Origin: Physcomitrium patens | Taxonomy: Eukaryota > Streptophyta > Bryopsida > Funariales > Funariaceae | Direction of reading: 5' to 3' | NCBI RefSeq assembly: GCF_000002425.4 | Contig: NC_037266.1 | Coordinates: 5,707,443 to 5,771,442 of the forward strand | DNA length: 64,000 nt | Part shown: one piece after another, positions 39,020-52,699 of the stretch | Layout: every line of letters begins with the position of its first letter | How positions within the stretch are numbered: the first letter of the stretch is position 1 | Program-made: the position numbers and the translations under genes | Notes under the pieces: generated by a model | Seen by the model: the letters and a program-made list of their open reading frames with translations, nothing else | Database searches by the model: none | Told to the model about the DNA's origin: nothing

Positions 39020-42000
39020 ACTCTAAAATCCTCCAGCTAGTTGGTTGGTTGCGGCTTGTAATATGTAATGTAAGCGCATCTTCGTGTGCACATTACGTGT
39101 CTTTATCTTCTTTTAGGCTTTGATGATGTAGTATGCTTTCATGTTAAGTCATATTGCATCTGAGATAAATGGTTGGACTCCATTTTCCTTACATTGAGGT
39201 ACCACAGTTGGCAGTGTAACATCGGCAAATGCTTTAGGGTATACTATGAAACCATGCAACAGTCTTTAGTAAAGAGTGGCAAGCAGGATTTCTATATACT
39301 TGCTTGGGTTGTAGTGAAGGCGTCCTCGAAGTTTATAGACCATTTATGAACTCTATCAGTGATAATTTGCAGCATCGCTGTGTAAAAAATGTGCAATGGG
39401 AACAGTTTTGCATAAAATACTCCAATGTTAATGAACGAATTGCATAACTTGTGCGGATCGCATTGACCTGGTTAGTATATCAAATCGCACCCATTGAAGA
39501 AGTGTGTTGCAACTGTATTGATGGCTTCACTTTAACCGGGGACAGTCATTTTCCCAAGGTTTCGCTCCACAAAGATCTGCTCCGCTGGACTTCCTGTAGC
39601 CTTCAGGTTTTTGTAGTTCTGCGTGCTTCAGGGGGCAAGCCTTGTGGCGGTGAATTTTAAGTACATGACATTGTTGAGTCCTAAATGAACTTGAGTACAA
39701 TGTAGTAAATATATCAGGTTGAAGCTAAAACAGGAAAGTGAAGCTGCAATCTCGAATTGAATGAGGTACTTCATATGACACTGAATCCACACAACGCCAC
39801 TAACGCTAGAAGTGTTTATTTGTGGCTTCCTAAGTTAAGGAATTCCAGTACAATCCTGCCCTCTGAACTTCACAGTTCCTTTCAAAGCTTCATTGGCTTC
39901 ACTGTAATTGCTTGTAATTATCTGTGCACAAGCATTGTGTAGAAAATCTTCAACAATTTTCACAGAGCATACGGATCGAATGAAGGCTAAGAAGCACCTC
40001 AGTCATTCACATTTTGGTTCAAAAATATGGAAAACGCTAATCTAAAACTCTGCTGTTTGTCGACAGCGGACGGTTGGTCATGTTTCAGGGGCAATCCAAC
40101 ATAACTAAGCATGTCCATTTGAACTCCAATAGAGCCTCATTCAGATCAACTGACTTGATTACTATTCTCCTCTAAACAGCTTTATGTTCTTTGCAGAAGT
40201 TGCTGGAGAATCCTTGTTGCCTTCACCTACATGCATAGCACGAGTTCTGCCGTCCTTCGCTAGATTGAACCGACGGCAATTGTGCACACAACCACGAAAC
40301 AACGCAGTGTCAATCCAGTACAAAACTGGCACCGCTTATGACTCAAAATCAATCTGGCAGCTGGGAGCTTTAATCACAACCTTAACCCCAAGTGGGGTTT
40401 GTATGCTAAACATTCTAGACGACCAGGAAAAAACTCTTCTACATTGAAAGGAAAAAATTCATCAGAAATGTGTCGGGATTACGAAGTGTACAAGTAAATT
40501 TTGGGACATCTATTACAGAAAATGACGTAAACAGATTGTTGGCTTGTTCCAACTGGGAGTGAGTTGTGGCTGGCCCCATACAGCAGAGCTATCCTAGACA
40601 TTACGAATACTGCACCTGCATATTTTCCTTTAAATAGCCGAAAAAGAAGTAGTCTTCATGAGAAATAGGAAGTATTGTGTGCATTTCTAGTAGTTCACCA
40701 TTATGCCTGTCAGGGTTCAATAATCTGTGCTTTTACAACAATATCATGCGAAAACACAAAGTAATATTTTAACAGAAATAATTGAAGTTGAGAATGAATA
40801 CCTTGTTGGAGAGTTTTAATTAGTCTTTTAAACTCTTGAATGGATGCGTTTGGTCAAAGGGTTGAACATTTTGATGAAATGACCTCTACTAAAGATCTTA
40901 TTGCAAAAGTCATAGCATTTGAAATGCAACTACTCTGTGACTAAAAGTATACAAATTTAGATGCAAGACAATTTTCCAAATTAATTGCTACAATAAATGA
41001 TAAATATTCACTATACAAGGATCAATGCTAGTATTTATTCATATTCATGACATTGATTTTTTTTCAGTAGTGTTATAACTACAAACTCTTCTATCAACAA
41101 TTGATCAGTACCATGCAAACTAATTCGCTCTTACACATTCAATATACCCACATTTTATCAAAGTACTTACCATAACTTCTACAAACTTAACTAATAAGCT
41201 CAGTGAAATCTATCTTCATTCGGTGAAACCTAGAGCTAAAACCTCAAAGCTAGGTTAGTAAATTGCAGAACCCTAGTCTCAACACTAATTTCTAATTATG
41301 GAACCGCAAACAACTTGGAAGCTGAATACTACCTAAACTCTACACGCTAGAATTGCATTGATGAAATGAATCTAACGTCCACACTAACAGGCTTTTAACG
41401 TACTAAAGTTCATGATTCTACATCAACTACATCAAAAATCACATGGGTTTTAATTTGAAACAAAAACAACTCACAAAAAAAACCATGAATCTAATAAATT
41501 GGTAGCACCTCATTCAAAGAGCTGTCACTTCCCAGACACCTTGCCAGTAGCAACAAGAACTTTACTAAAAGGTCATAATATACTTATGAAGAGTAGCACT
41601 CTTCTCACAGAAATGAGATGCTGCACCATGTACGTATACAAGTGAGCTTGAAGGCACAACGGCTGCAGTCTGTTGCTTCATGGAGTTGCATGAGAAGCCA
41701 GTGCACAACATGAGATGCTTCAACACTATGTCACATGATCCTCATATATTGGTGCCTTGGGGACTGGCGGTAGGACCAACTCTCTATCAGTCTCTGAAAA
41801 GACCCCCCGCAATACATCACAGAAAGATTTCAAATGCGGGCTCCTTTAGAAAGCAGTACATACTCTAGTGAATTATAACGTCCTGGTTATCTATTCAACT
41901 CACTGAACCAACTGAGCAAGATGATACCTTGAAGCTAACGCTTAGTCTTTTGACAGCTCAAATCGGGAAAAATTGTCAAGTAGCAAAATGAAACCATAAA

Positions 42001-44410
42001 ATATGTGTTACATGTGAGCATGTGCATGTATTGTTGCACTCCTTGAAACCCGATGGAGTCAGTCGTTGATTGACACCGGAAATCTGCTGCCGGGATAGCC
42101 TTGGGTCTTGGAAAGTTCAAGTCCTCATTTGAAAACATTGGGGCTTTAACTATCCAATTGTTTGGATTGGGACCTAAAAAGCTTATACGTTGGCAATTCT
42201 AAGTGTAAAAATCACAGTGAAAGTAGCACCAACTCTTTGTGATCATGATCCTGCTGACAAACGTACATTGCGTTGAAATACTATTCCAGATTAACGGACG
42301 TCAGTTGTCTGCAATATAAGTTCTTACTAACGTGCGGTTGTGATAATTTTGATACTTTGGTCCGTCCTCATAATCTTTTTAAGTTTCGGATGCGGTGCGT
42401 ACAAGAATAAACAGAGTCTAGAAGTCCATATTCGGCATCTAGGTCGTCAGCTTTTACCCCAGTAATTGTAATGGTAACCACAAAAACGTGACTAAGGATG
42501 ACAATCCATGCACTCTCTGCTCGCAAAATGTTGGGGTCTTCAACAATACGCACATCTCACTTACTTGCCTCTTTGTGCCTTGAATCTCGTCAGCCCCTAT
42601 TGTGCTCCTTGAACCTTGTAAATTCACAACACATATTGCCAGCTACATCCCAACATTTAGGAACAATTACGACAATTGAACTGCCATACATTCATGATGG
42701 GCTACGAGGTGTAAAAAGACGGAGTGAAATAAAATCACTAAACATTGTCCACTTCCAGGCAGCAAACGCTAACCACAAAAAAGTTTTAAAAAATATCGGC
42801 TGTCCTATCTGATCAGAAGATCCTCCCCTAAACCAATTCTATTCACTGTCCAGTGGCATTGCATCAGAATGTGGTAAGATGATGTCTCGCTCGGAGAAGC
42901 CTCCATGAACTTCACCATCCCTCCGTCACATTGTAAGTTGCGTCAACCGTTTTTATTTGGTACGTCTTCCACACTAGATGTCCGTGCAAGCATTTTGGTC
43001 CTGACATGTATTAGCTTGGATTTCAGCCCTCGATGAGCGTTGTTCCTGCAACCAATGATCAGATGTGAATGAAGGTTTGCCTCGGGTGGCGGCGAAGAGT
43101 GACATTTATTTCCATGCTGACGTGGTCAACTTGAAAACTGAGTTTGGAAAATATGCATCAATTGATTCAATGGGTTGGGATTGAGATACTATATAATGTA
43201 GATCAGATCTCAAATTTGAACCGCATCTGATAAGTAGGCTCACCGGAAGACTAGTGGTAGGGCTGCCTTTGATTCAGATGGGCTACTACTATCTTTTGTC
43301 TTCTCAAGTCGACCAATTGATGTGGACTCATGTGAAAGTCATCAATTGTCCAGTTTAAAGCGGGGCTGATGGATGCTGATGACTCCAGTGCCCAGAAGCA
43401 GTATCGACAAATTTGAAAAAAAAAGAGACTGATAAGGAGAGAAACAGTGCGTGAGAGATCTGATTGCTGATACCGATGTTTTTCCGAAGCTATTACATCC
43501 GGAAAGGTTTCAGGTTTAGATAATGTGATGTTTTACCCATCAGGTTGGAGCTTGCATGTCGAACACCACAACATTTATGACAATTAGCTCCACGTACAAC
43601 ACTTGCAGAGTCTCTTAGACTGGCAAGACCGACAAGTTTCACCCAACCTTCACACAATCCATGAGGTCAAGTTTTCCTCTCCAACAGTACATAATTACAT
43701 CCGCTGGTTTATTACGAAGACAGATGACAGCTTATGTGGGCATGTAGTACTGTGCATTACTTTATATTCTGTGTAATCTCTTATCTGTGAAGAGCCATCA
43801 ATAGCAGGTGCTTGTGAATTCTGTCTTGCTAGCTTACCGCACACTGGAAATAGTTTTGGTACGAGACATGCCAATAAACCCACTCTAGATACTATTTAAC
43901 AACAGTTGTGACACATGAGATCTTGAGGTCTAGTGGGTAATGCTTGTAAGCAGGCTGGGAATGGGAGATTCTTTTGTCGAAGATTGAATATGATCAATTG
44001 TGACACGCGGCAGATTTGGTTTCGTGGAGTTCTTGATGTCTCCACAGCAGTCAAGTGCCACTCACAACCGCAATTTGTGATGAAAGATTGAAAATCATTA
44101 ACACTCGAAAGTGGGGAACAGAGTGTTAATCGAGAAACTTGTAGCTGAGTCCAGCACAAACAAATCCGCCTCAAATAATTGAAGAAACTGCGCCTGCCTG
44201 CCTGTACCCATCTATAACCCACTATCGCATTAGTCGGAGCTCTTAAGTGAGGACACCATCTCACACCTTTCCAGTATATTCGTGTGGAGAAAATCGATCT
44301 CATCACAGCTAGTTGATTCATCAACAACACTCTGCAGGAATCAGGATTTCGTACTGAACTGAGCTGCCTGCTCGACGACAGAGCTTCAAAAATCGTGCTC
44401 ATCCATGAGT
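39020..44410. other. gene-like-composition island without a recognised protein
   Basis: About 5.4 kb of roughly 40-45 percent GC DNA (by eye) containing only short open stretches on both strands. The longest, 168 codons on the minus strand at 43896-44402, has no motif I know. A non-coding transcript, a gene with many small exons, or a decayed gene would all fit. The first-exon candidate at 44417-44467 suggests minus-strand transcription into it. Confidence 0.4.
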
Positions 44411-44416
44411 TCTAAC

Positions 44417-44467
44417 CTGAGAGCGAGCATTGAGAGCAGGATAAACAAGTCCAGCTTGGGGTCGCAT
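44417..44467 (-). CDS. candidate first coding exon of an unidentified minus-strand gene
   Basis: An ATG at 44467 opens 17 codons (MRPQAGLVYPALNARSQ) that end exactly at a consensus donor (TCTCAG then GTTAGA). Without splicing the frame stops five codons later. Upstream on the same strand lie a 25-codon upstream ORF ending two bases before this ATG and a strong TATA box. I could not find the following exons among the short frames at 38.5-44.4 kb, so the product is unknown, and a spliced non-coding RNA remains possible. Confidence 0.35.
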
Positions 44468-44469
44468 CT

Positions 44470-44547
44470 TCACTGAACTCCGGAGCCTTCAACGGATCTG
44501 GAGATCACAATTTCTAGCGTTGCCGTTACTTTCGATTGGCGCCGCAT
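44470..44547 (-). CDS. upstream ORF, 25 codons
   Basis: It begins MRRQSKVTATLEIV and ends in TGA two bases before the ATG at 44467, an arrangement that would limit translation of the following frame. Alternatively it is just leader sequence. Confidence 0.3.
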   Translation of the reverse strand: MRRQSKVTATLEIVISRSVEGSGVQ

Positions 44548-44597
44548 CGTTTGTTCCGCCCGAGCTGGGTTCACACCGCGGAGGGCTCGAAGGTCCT

Positions 44598-44606
44598 CTT
44601 TATATA
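44598..44606 (-). promoter_or_regulatory. TATA box (TATATAAAG)
   Basis: On the minus strand TATATAAAG lies about 50 bases above the upstream ATG, at the boundary between AT-rich and GC-rich DNA. This is the expected distance for transcription starting near 44,570. Confidence 0.5.
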
Positions 44607-44609
44607 CAC

Positions 44610-47600
44610 ACACACTTGTGATTCAATTTGGGTCTTTTATTAGTTTTCTCTGCCACAGACAAATGCCACGAGCTATTTTGAAATGCTCATTTATCACGAG
44701 GCATCAAAATTATCATTTATCAAGAGTGCACTATTGTGTAATTGTTTAAAGAATGGAACTTTATGAGAGAAGAAGAGGAAGATGTGCTAAATTACAGGAG
44801 GGAAATAAATAAATAAATAAATAAATATGACATATTAGGTGCATGGGCTCCATTTTTTTCTTCTCTATTTAGTGACATTTAACTATGATGAGAAGCTGTT
44901 GTTAGTGAGAACCCCTTTTCATTTTTGCTACCCCTACTACTTGGCTTCCTTATTATTCTAACTTGAATTCTTGAATGATAAACAATTATTTCAGGGAGGT
45001 GATATTAGACATGAATAATGTACTTTCTTGCCACAAAAACTAATTGTATTTAACAATTACTCCATCAATAATATAATTAAGTAATAAGGTGTAGAATTGT
45101 CTCATATACATTTGTAGTACAACATGGATTTGTTTATTTTGTGTTCTTCATATTGTACCACTTTGGACATGGAGAAAGATAAATATAATTATACTTGGTC
45201 TAAACAAGTACACTTCTTTGAGAAAATTAGGTGTAGTTAATGTTGATAATGTGATGCGTTGGACAATATAACAATGAATATACTTTTGATATTGTTCACA
45301 ATGTTTCTCTTTTTAATATGTGGATTGCATCACCATTACTATAGAATGATTGAAGTGACAATAAGTTAGTTTTTTATTTGTGTTGTGTAAGATTTTTATG
45401 ATGTTTGCATTTTAAATTCTAGGTAAGTAAATTTGATAGTTTGACTCTGTATATTTCATAGATGGTAAATAAATTGTTGTAGCTAGTACCTCAATTGTAA
45501 AAGATATATGATAAAATCAACAAGATGAAGTATATACTATGCTCAAGCTATTTATGTGAACTTTAAAATCACCACCATAATATTGTGTAGAACATGGTTA
45601 TAAACTTTTTGGATGTTTTTATTTGTGACTATTTTATAACCTCCCATGGTATTGTTTCAACTACAAAATTTTCTACCATAATATTTAAAACTATTTGTAT
45701 AGTCTCAAATATGTTTTTTTGCAACTAATTTTATTTTATAAATTTTTTAGAATGTACTTATTATCTATGGTGTAAAAAAAATCAAAAGGTGGCCTTGAAT
45801 CTAAGCTTATAAAGAAGATTAAGTAACTACCACACTCAATAGAGGTTAAATCTTCTATGATTTTTTAGTGTAAATTTGGTACATTTAATTGCATTGATAT
45901 ATTAAACATATTTGTAATTTTAAATAACTCCATTCATATGAGAAGGTACATATTAACTTTAAATTTATTGATATAAGTGCTATCTACGACTAGAAGTGTG
46001 GTGTTGTAAGTTTGTTCTTTGTCCAAAAAAATACCATGCTCTTAGTTTTAAAGACTTTATAGCATTGAGAGTAATTAAATTTTTGATTTTTAATGCTATT
46101 AAACTCAAATGTTACTCAAATCACTAAACCTACACTTCAATTTTATTTGATCATTTAGTCTAAAAGCTTAACAAGTTCTAAATTTTAGATTTAAAAAATC
46201 CTTAAAAAAACCTAAAAATATCTCAAAGTATATTTTATAGTTTACTTGATAAACTTTGATAGAAGTCAACTCCTGATTAGACTATTAGATTTTTTTAAAA
46301 ATTATAGTAATATCTTTATATGTCATGTAGAAACTCAAAACTTTTGAAAACAATCTAGCATAAAAAATCCTTAAAACAATCAAAGAATCAATTATTATAA
46401 TTTAATTCTTAACTTTTTCTCAAACTTAGTGTGTCTTGGTTGTCATTTTTATATTAGCATCATAAAAAATAAAAATAAGCATCCAACTTGCAGATCTTTA
46501 GATATCTAGGACTTTGCAACTAATCTCAATATATCCAATTCTACTATCTCTTGTGAATACAATCATATATCTACCAATTACACCATTAAAATTACATAAA
46601 TTTTAGTTTTTTTTAATTTTTTAGTTTTTTTAGTTTTATTTATTTTTTAAAAATTCATAGACTTAATATATTTAATTTAACACCTTGTTTTGTTTTTTAT
46701 TACTGATGTGAGTATCAAAGAACATTATTCTTCTACATTAGTATATAATAAAATATAGTTTTGGTTTGTGATTGAGAATAATGAAGAGTACTTAAAAATA
46801 TTTAATTTTCTTCATGTTATTCTTTAAATTTTTATTTTCTTCCAATTAAATTTTTTATGCATGTTTGATTTTTTAATTTTTAATGTAAAATAAATTTTAC
46901 AATAGGATATACAAAGCGATCACAATCATATTGCACTTGCCATAGAAAGTTCTCAACTTGTAATAATATGAGTACCTTTTGATATTATATTTGATTTAGA
47001 TACAATTTAAATTAATGATTTCAAGTTCCTTTAGACGATGTCAATATCTTGGAGTCTTTTTCAAATTTTAATAATGATATTAATGTGATTGTGTCAAGAA
47101 TTGTAGATTCTTTTTTCCAAATAAAAATTTAAAATGACAAAAAAATTGTAACTAATTAATTATTTATATCCATTTATATTGTAAACTTAGTATGCTATAC
47201 TAAGGTTATTTTTTGAATTTCAATGTTGGATTAATGGTATAAAAGTATAATTTTATAAATATTTATGTATATCTTCAAATTTATACTAAAGGCTTTTAGA
47301 AAGTATTAAAAATACCTTTTTTTAAAATTTTCAAAATATTCAAGAATCTTTACTCAAATTACAACTAGTTGTAGTATTGTTTAGATTTGTAAATGTTTTA
47401 AAAATAAATTTTTTCAACAAACTATTGCCAAGTTAATTAAAATAAATTCAAAAATATAAAAATTATTTACAAATCATGTTATGGTTACATTAATATCATT
47501 TCGAGGAAAAATAAATTTACTAAAATCATTATAATTTATATCAAAATTTTAATAAAAAAATATCATGATAATTTTAAAAAATATCAAAAATACTTTAATT

Positions 47601-48561
47601 AATTTTAAAATCAATTTGGCTAATTTCTTAGTGACTAATATAAATGTATAGGTATATATATAGGTATATTTATTCATACAAACATACATATATTTATTTT
47701 GTTTTCATGGTTGTTGATTTTGATCCAATAATTTAAAATTTTGAATAAATTATTTTACAAAAACAAAAAAATATACAATAAGAGTAAAAAATCATATATA
47801 AATAAATAAAGTATAAAAGATATAGTTTTATAATTGGAAATGCAAATAGAAATTTCCAAAAAAGCATGTAAAAATTTAAAATTTAAGCCTTGATTTTAAG
47901 AAAATATATATGTAAAAAAACAAAAAACTGAAAGTTATATGATCATTTTTTTATGTTTTACAAACAAAAAAACAAAAACAAAGTATAGAAAAAAATTATT
48001 CATTGATCGAAGCTCAATTAAATATATAATTTATGTGTTTGTAGGAATATCAAAATATAAAAGAATATAATATATAATACAAAGAAATAATAAGAACTCC
48101 ATTTGTAAGAACAACTACTAAAGAAATAACTAATTCAAAATACATTAAAATTACTATGATGCTAGAAAGATGAAGTTAAAATATGAATATACAAAGAATT
48201 AAAATTTTCTTTATTTCTTTTTTAAATTCTAAAATTTGAAATACTTTGCTGAAAAAGAAGGTTTTTTGAGGGAAAAATAATTTATTGAAATAAATTTGTT
48301 GCCAAGCTTATGATATAAAAGTAGATGCAAGGAAAATAAAATAATATAAAATCATTACATATTCTTGTATATTTACTTTAGAAAAAAGATCAAAGAAATA
48401 CGTAACAACCATTGAATAAAGTTGAAACTTTCTATTTATTTAATTAATTAATTATTTTCTTCTTAAGAAATACAAAATAAAAAAGTTAATAGACATATTC
48501 CTAAAACTTTATGCATGTGATGTTTGCAAAAAAGAAACTAAAAATAAACTTAATTTTTTTT

Positions 48562-48592
<31 letters not shown>

Positions 48593-50480
48593 GGTGTCGT
48601 AAAAGAGGAAAATTAAAATGTTATAATTCATTGATACTAAAATAATTAGATTATAGAAGTAATTGATGTTAAATCATTTATTTAAATTTTATTTGAATTT
48701 TTCAAAGATTCTTTTGTTTTAATATTTTCACAAAAATATAGATATATTATAACTTTATTTTAAAAACTCTATTACATAAAGTTGTAATAATTTGTAAGAA
48801 TAATAAATCAATTTTAATAAAATAAAAAATAGTTTCAAGAGTATTTGTGTTAGAAATGAAAAACCATAATAAAAGATGAAACAAATCAAGAAACTTAAAT
48901 TTACATCATCAAATAAATAATATTCTTAATTTTAATGTATATTGTAAGTGGATTCCATCTGTTTTATTCTTTTAATATAACTTGAACTTTTTTTTGGACC
49001 ATTATAAACAAAGATAAAAGATAAGGTAAAAACATAAAAGGTAAGGTAAAAATTATTTATTGATGTAAGGAGGATTGTAGTTCTTTAAATAATATAAAGT
49101 TTGATTAAAACTCACATGCACAAAATAAGTAATGGTATTTCATTGATACTCCATCTTCTAAAGCTACACCACCTAACATTTAGTTAGAAAAACGATGTAA
49201 TCTATGTATGATTCCACGCAAAGCACTTATAATTATTGAAATAAAGCTTCTAATTTTTTTTATATAATTCTTCAATTGAAATTGCTTCTTTAATTTATAA
49301 TTTATGTAAAATATTTTACATTTGGCTTAAATTTTTTATATTTGTATATAACTATTAAAAATATATACATTAAAGATTATTGTATATTTGCATATTTGTA
49401 TATAACCATTGCACATATATAAATTTAAGGTTATTGCAATGATTACAGAATCATGTAATAAAAATGTATTATAAAATATTTACCAAAAAGTATTGCAATC
49501 TTTTAAAGTCGTGCAATATTTTTTTGGTTGAGAATGAATTTTTATAATAATTTATACCTTCTCAAAAATTGAAATTGATGAATGAAAACACATAAATATA
49601 TCAGGTTTTTTGAATCAATTTGCAATTCTTTTTACATGATTTTATTTTTTGAAAACTTTTATTCAAAAAGTCTACATTCATACATAACATATATGGAAGA
49701 TGTGTTAAATAAGAAGATAGTTGTAGGGGGTGGAGATAGAGACATGAGAGCATGGAAATGAGGACAAGGACTAAAAATGGAGGCTGGAAATGAGGCTAGG
49801 AACATATTGGGTGATATACTAGAATGTGGCAGATGTGTGGCAGATGTGTGGCAGAGTTCATATTAATAAAGATATCAAATATCAAGACAACATATCTAAT
49901 AGAATATTTCAATGCATTAAAATTATACAAAGTACATCAATATCAAGCAAAAATTACTATTATCAATACAATATGTTTTTAAAGTTTATTAAAATATTAT
50001 ATTCATTAGCTTAACTTATTGAAACTATTTAAATTTGTAACTTTAACTCAAAGCTCTTATTTAAGTATATATATATATATATATATATATAGATGTACAC
50101 ACACACATAAAGAGATAAAGAGAAAGAAAGAGATAAATATTAAAGTAACCAATTTTTTTATTAAATCAACCCACCTTGGATGAAGAATTATTGCACCAAT
50201 GTCCCCATTCTCCTTGTTTTCATGTTTCCAATTTCCACCTATGTTTTCAACTGCTCTTCTTTCAAGTATGATCTAGTATTCTTGTAAGATCCTCAGCTTG
50301 TAATATCTTTCTAGTACTATTAAGAAAAAAATCTTGCAACAATGCCTCTCCATATGTTGTGCATCCTCTTCACCCTCAACTCGATCATTAAATATGACTG
50401 ATTTGGGTCACTCCAAATGCTTATGAAACATGAAGAGCAGCAAGGCTTAGCATCTGTTTTTGCAAAGATTGAGTTGAATC
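44610..50480. other. long AT-rich region
   Basis: No gene is recognised. It has an (AAAT)n run at 44,806-44,828, TA repeats at 48,567-48,593 and 50,065-50,092, and a GTGTGGCAGAT duplication near 49,828-49,852. The DNA is probably degraded repeats, but I cannot assign a family. Confidence 0.5.
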
Positions 50481-50484
50481 TTTT

Positions 50485-51270
50485 CTTAGAAGATGTTACA
50501 CAAATTACACAAAATTTTAGCGAGTAAAATTACATCGACATTGGTAGCATGAGCATTGTATACAGATGATAATTTTTGAATGGTACTCCAATGGCAATGA
50601 AGAGATTAACAATTTGGTAGGGTGAAATAATTAAGAGTGTGTAGATAGTCCTAGTGGACAGATTTAAAATTCTAGGCCATATTCAGGATTAGATTCTTAT
50701 CAAAGTGATGGATTATTGCTGCACTCTTGTCATTAAGAGACTAATAATGGAATACATGTCCAACAAAACATTGAACAACTTGATGTATCTATTGAGGAAT
50801 ACCGAAGTGATAAAAAAGTTTAACATGAGTCATTAAATCAATATGGCTATCATCATTATTGAAAGATTGAAATACCTTCACCATATTGTCTGACCTCCAC
50901 TATTGATGGAAATTTGAAGCTAAATAACATCATGTTCAACACCTTTATGGAAGCAAAGATAATCAATTTTGGCATTGCAAAGGCTTTGAGTAATAACATA
51001 ATCGGGCCAAACACTTCAATCATTGCCTTTACCAATGGCTACTTAGCTCGAAGTAAATAAACCAAATCCATGATGGCTTTTTCAACGTTGTAGGTTTTAA
51101 TATTGAGGAGGGATATGAAGAAGTACAATTAGACGACTTAGATTGAAAAAAACAAATTGCTACCTAAAGTGTTGCAGCAAGCAATTGTAGTACAAAAGCA
51201 TCCTTTGAGGTATTTGATCCTATGATTTTAGAATTGATCAAGACACCAGAGACAGGTTGAGAATGAAGAC
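50485..51270 (+). pseudogene. LRR receptor-like kinase domain pseudogene
   Basis: Fragments in kinase order are visible on the plus strand: ITQNFSE at about 50,500, a glycine-loop relic DIGSMSIVYR (50,535-50,565), the lysine strand GTPMAMKRL (about 50,582), a hinge LIMEYMSNKTLNN (about 50,740), KYLHH (about 50,865), a catalytic-loop relic DGNLKLNNI (about 50,905) and NFGIAKAL (about 50,964). Plant LRR-RLKs have HGDLKPSNI and DFGIAKLL here, so both the catalytic Asp and the DFG Asp have become Asn. Several in-frame stops (after NFSE, after VYR and elsewhere) and frame changes make it non-functional. The words are closest to the FLS2/EFR-like subfamily as I recall it. No LRR ectodomain is recognisable to the left. 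Confidence 0.75.
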
Positions 51271-51979
51271 AAAGACCGAGAACATTGTTATGCCAGAAAG
51301 TAATATAATATGTAAAAATAATAAGAAATATTATGAAATTTTGGATTATAATTAAAAATTAAATAAATAAGTAAATAAAATATAAATAAATAAAATAAAA
51401 TATTTGTCTAATTTGTTTTAAGTTTGTAGTTTAAGATTTATAATTAAAGATAGTAGTTGTAGGATTTATTAGTAAGAAGTATAGATGGGCTTTAGTGTCA
51501 AAAGTATAATATTTTGACTTTTAAGCCATCTCAGGTAGGTGGATAAGATGAGTGATAGAGGGCTTCATTTTGATTGATTAAAAGTCATGCTCAATAGGCT
51601 TCAAGATTTTGTCTAGAACCACAGTGGAGTTTGACACCACTTTAGGGTGGTCCATTTGAAGCAAGGCAAACCTTTTGAGGCAAGGCAACCCATTTAAAGT
51701 TTGAAGGTTGGATTCAAAAATCTTGTCTTTTAGACTAAATTTGGGTGAAAAAAATATGTGATTTAGATTTTGGATAGGAAAGATATGGTTGTTTGAAGTT
51801 AGGGTGTATTTTTGGATACTTATTGTTATTCTTTTGAGCATATAGAGACTTATAAGAAGACATTCAATAATCTGAAGGTGGTGTTGGAAAGTTAACTTGA
51901 GGAGCTTCATTTTATATTAAGGAATTGATAAATTTCAATTTAGAACATAGTTAAAAGAACTGTTGAAGTTAGTGCTTCA

Positions 51980-52460
51980 GAACTAGAATTTGTTAGTGAA
52001 TTCTTTTCATAGAGATTTCAGTTTGGATCATATCTTGAGTTTTTGAATGAATTTTTGGCTCAAAATTTCCTCAAGTATAGATGACTATATTAAAAAGTTG
52101 TATATGAAAAATTCATGGTATTTGAGTGTTGGATTGTTGAATATGATGGAATTAGTGTGTAGATGCCTAGAATTTGACATGTTTAGCACTTGCTAGTAAT
52201 TAGGCAATATCCAAAGATTTATAATGAATTTATGGTTGAATTATTTTATAGAGGTAGTTAAGGATATAAGATAATTTATAGAGAAGTTTGAGTCCAACTA
52301 GACAGTTAGATTGAAAGCTATAGGATAATACATTTTCGAAAAAGGATTCTTATGAGAATAAAAGTGGTTTTAAAATATATATTCACATTTTGGAAACTCA
52401 TGTGCATCTTAGTCTTGTGTATTTGATATGAATGTCTTTATACAGACAAGCTATAAATAA
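51980..52460 (+). repeat. dispersed repeat related to the insert in Gypsy B
   Basis: It matches the reverse complement of about 32,700-33,060 in several ordered blocks (CATATCTTGAGTTTT; AAAAATTCATGGTATTT against AAAAATTATGGTATTT). No coding content is seen. Confidence 0.55.
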
Positions 52461-52699
52461 AACTTGTATTTTATAAACTTGCAACTTGTTTGAACAATTA
52501 GTGATAGCCAAAGGCCTAGCGCTTTCTTGGAGCAAACTCTCTCTACTACAACAATATGAGAACGGATGCAACACAAGAATGGGGATTTAAAATCTCACAC
52601 TCTTTAATTTATAAAATATATGTGTGAAAATATGTAGACATATGTGTGAAAATATAAAGACATATGTGTGAAAATATAAAGACATATGCACTAGTATGC

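Noticed and set aside
43896-44402. 168-codon minus-strand frame as the main gene of the 38-44 kb island
   Set aside because: It starts inside the presumed first intron, is rich in Arg/Ser/Cys, and has no recognised motif. It is not strong enough to call.
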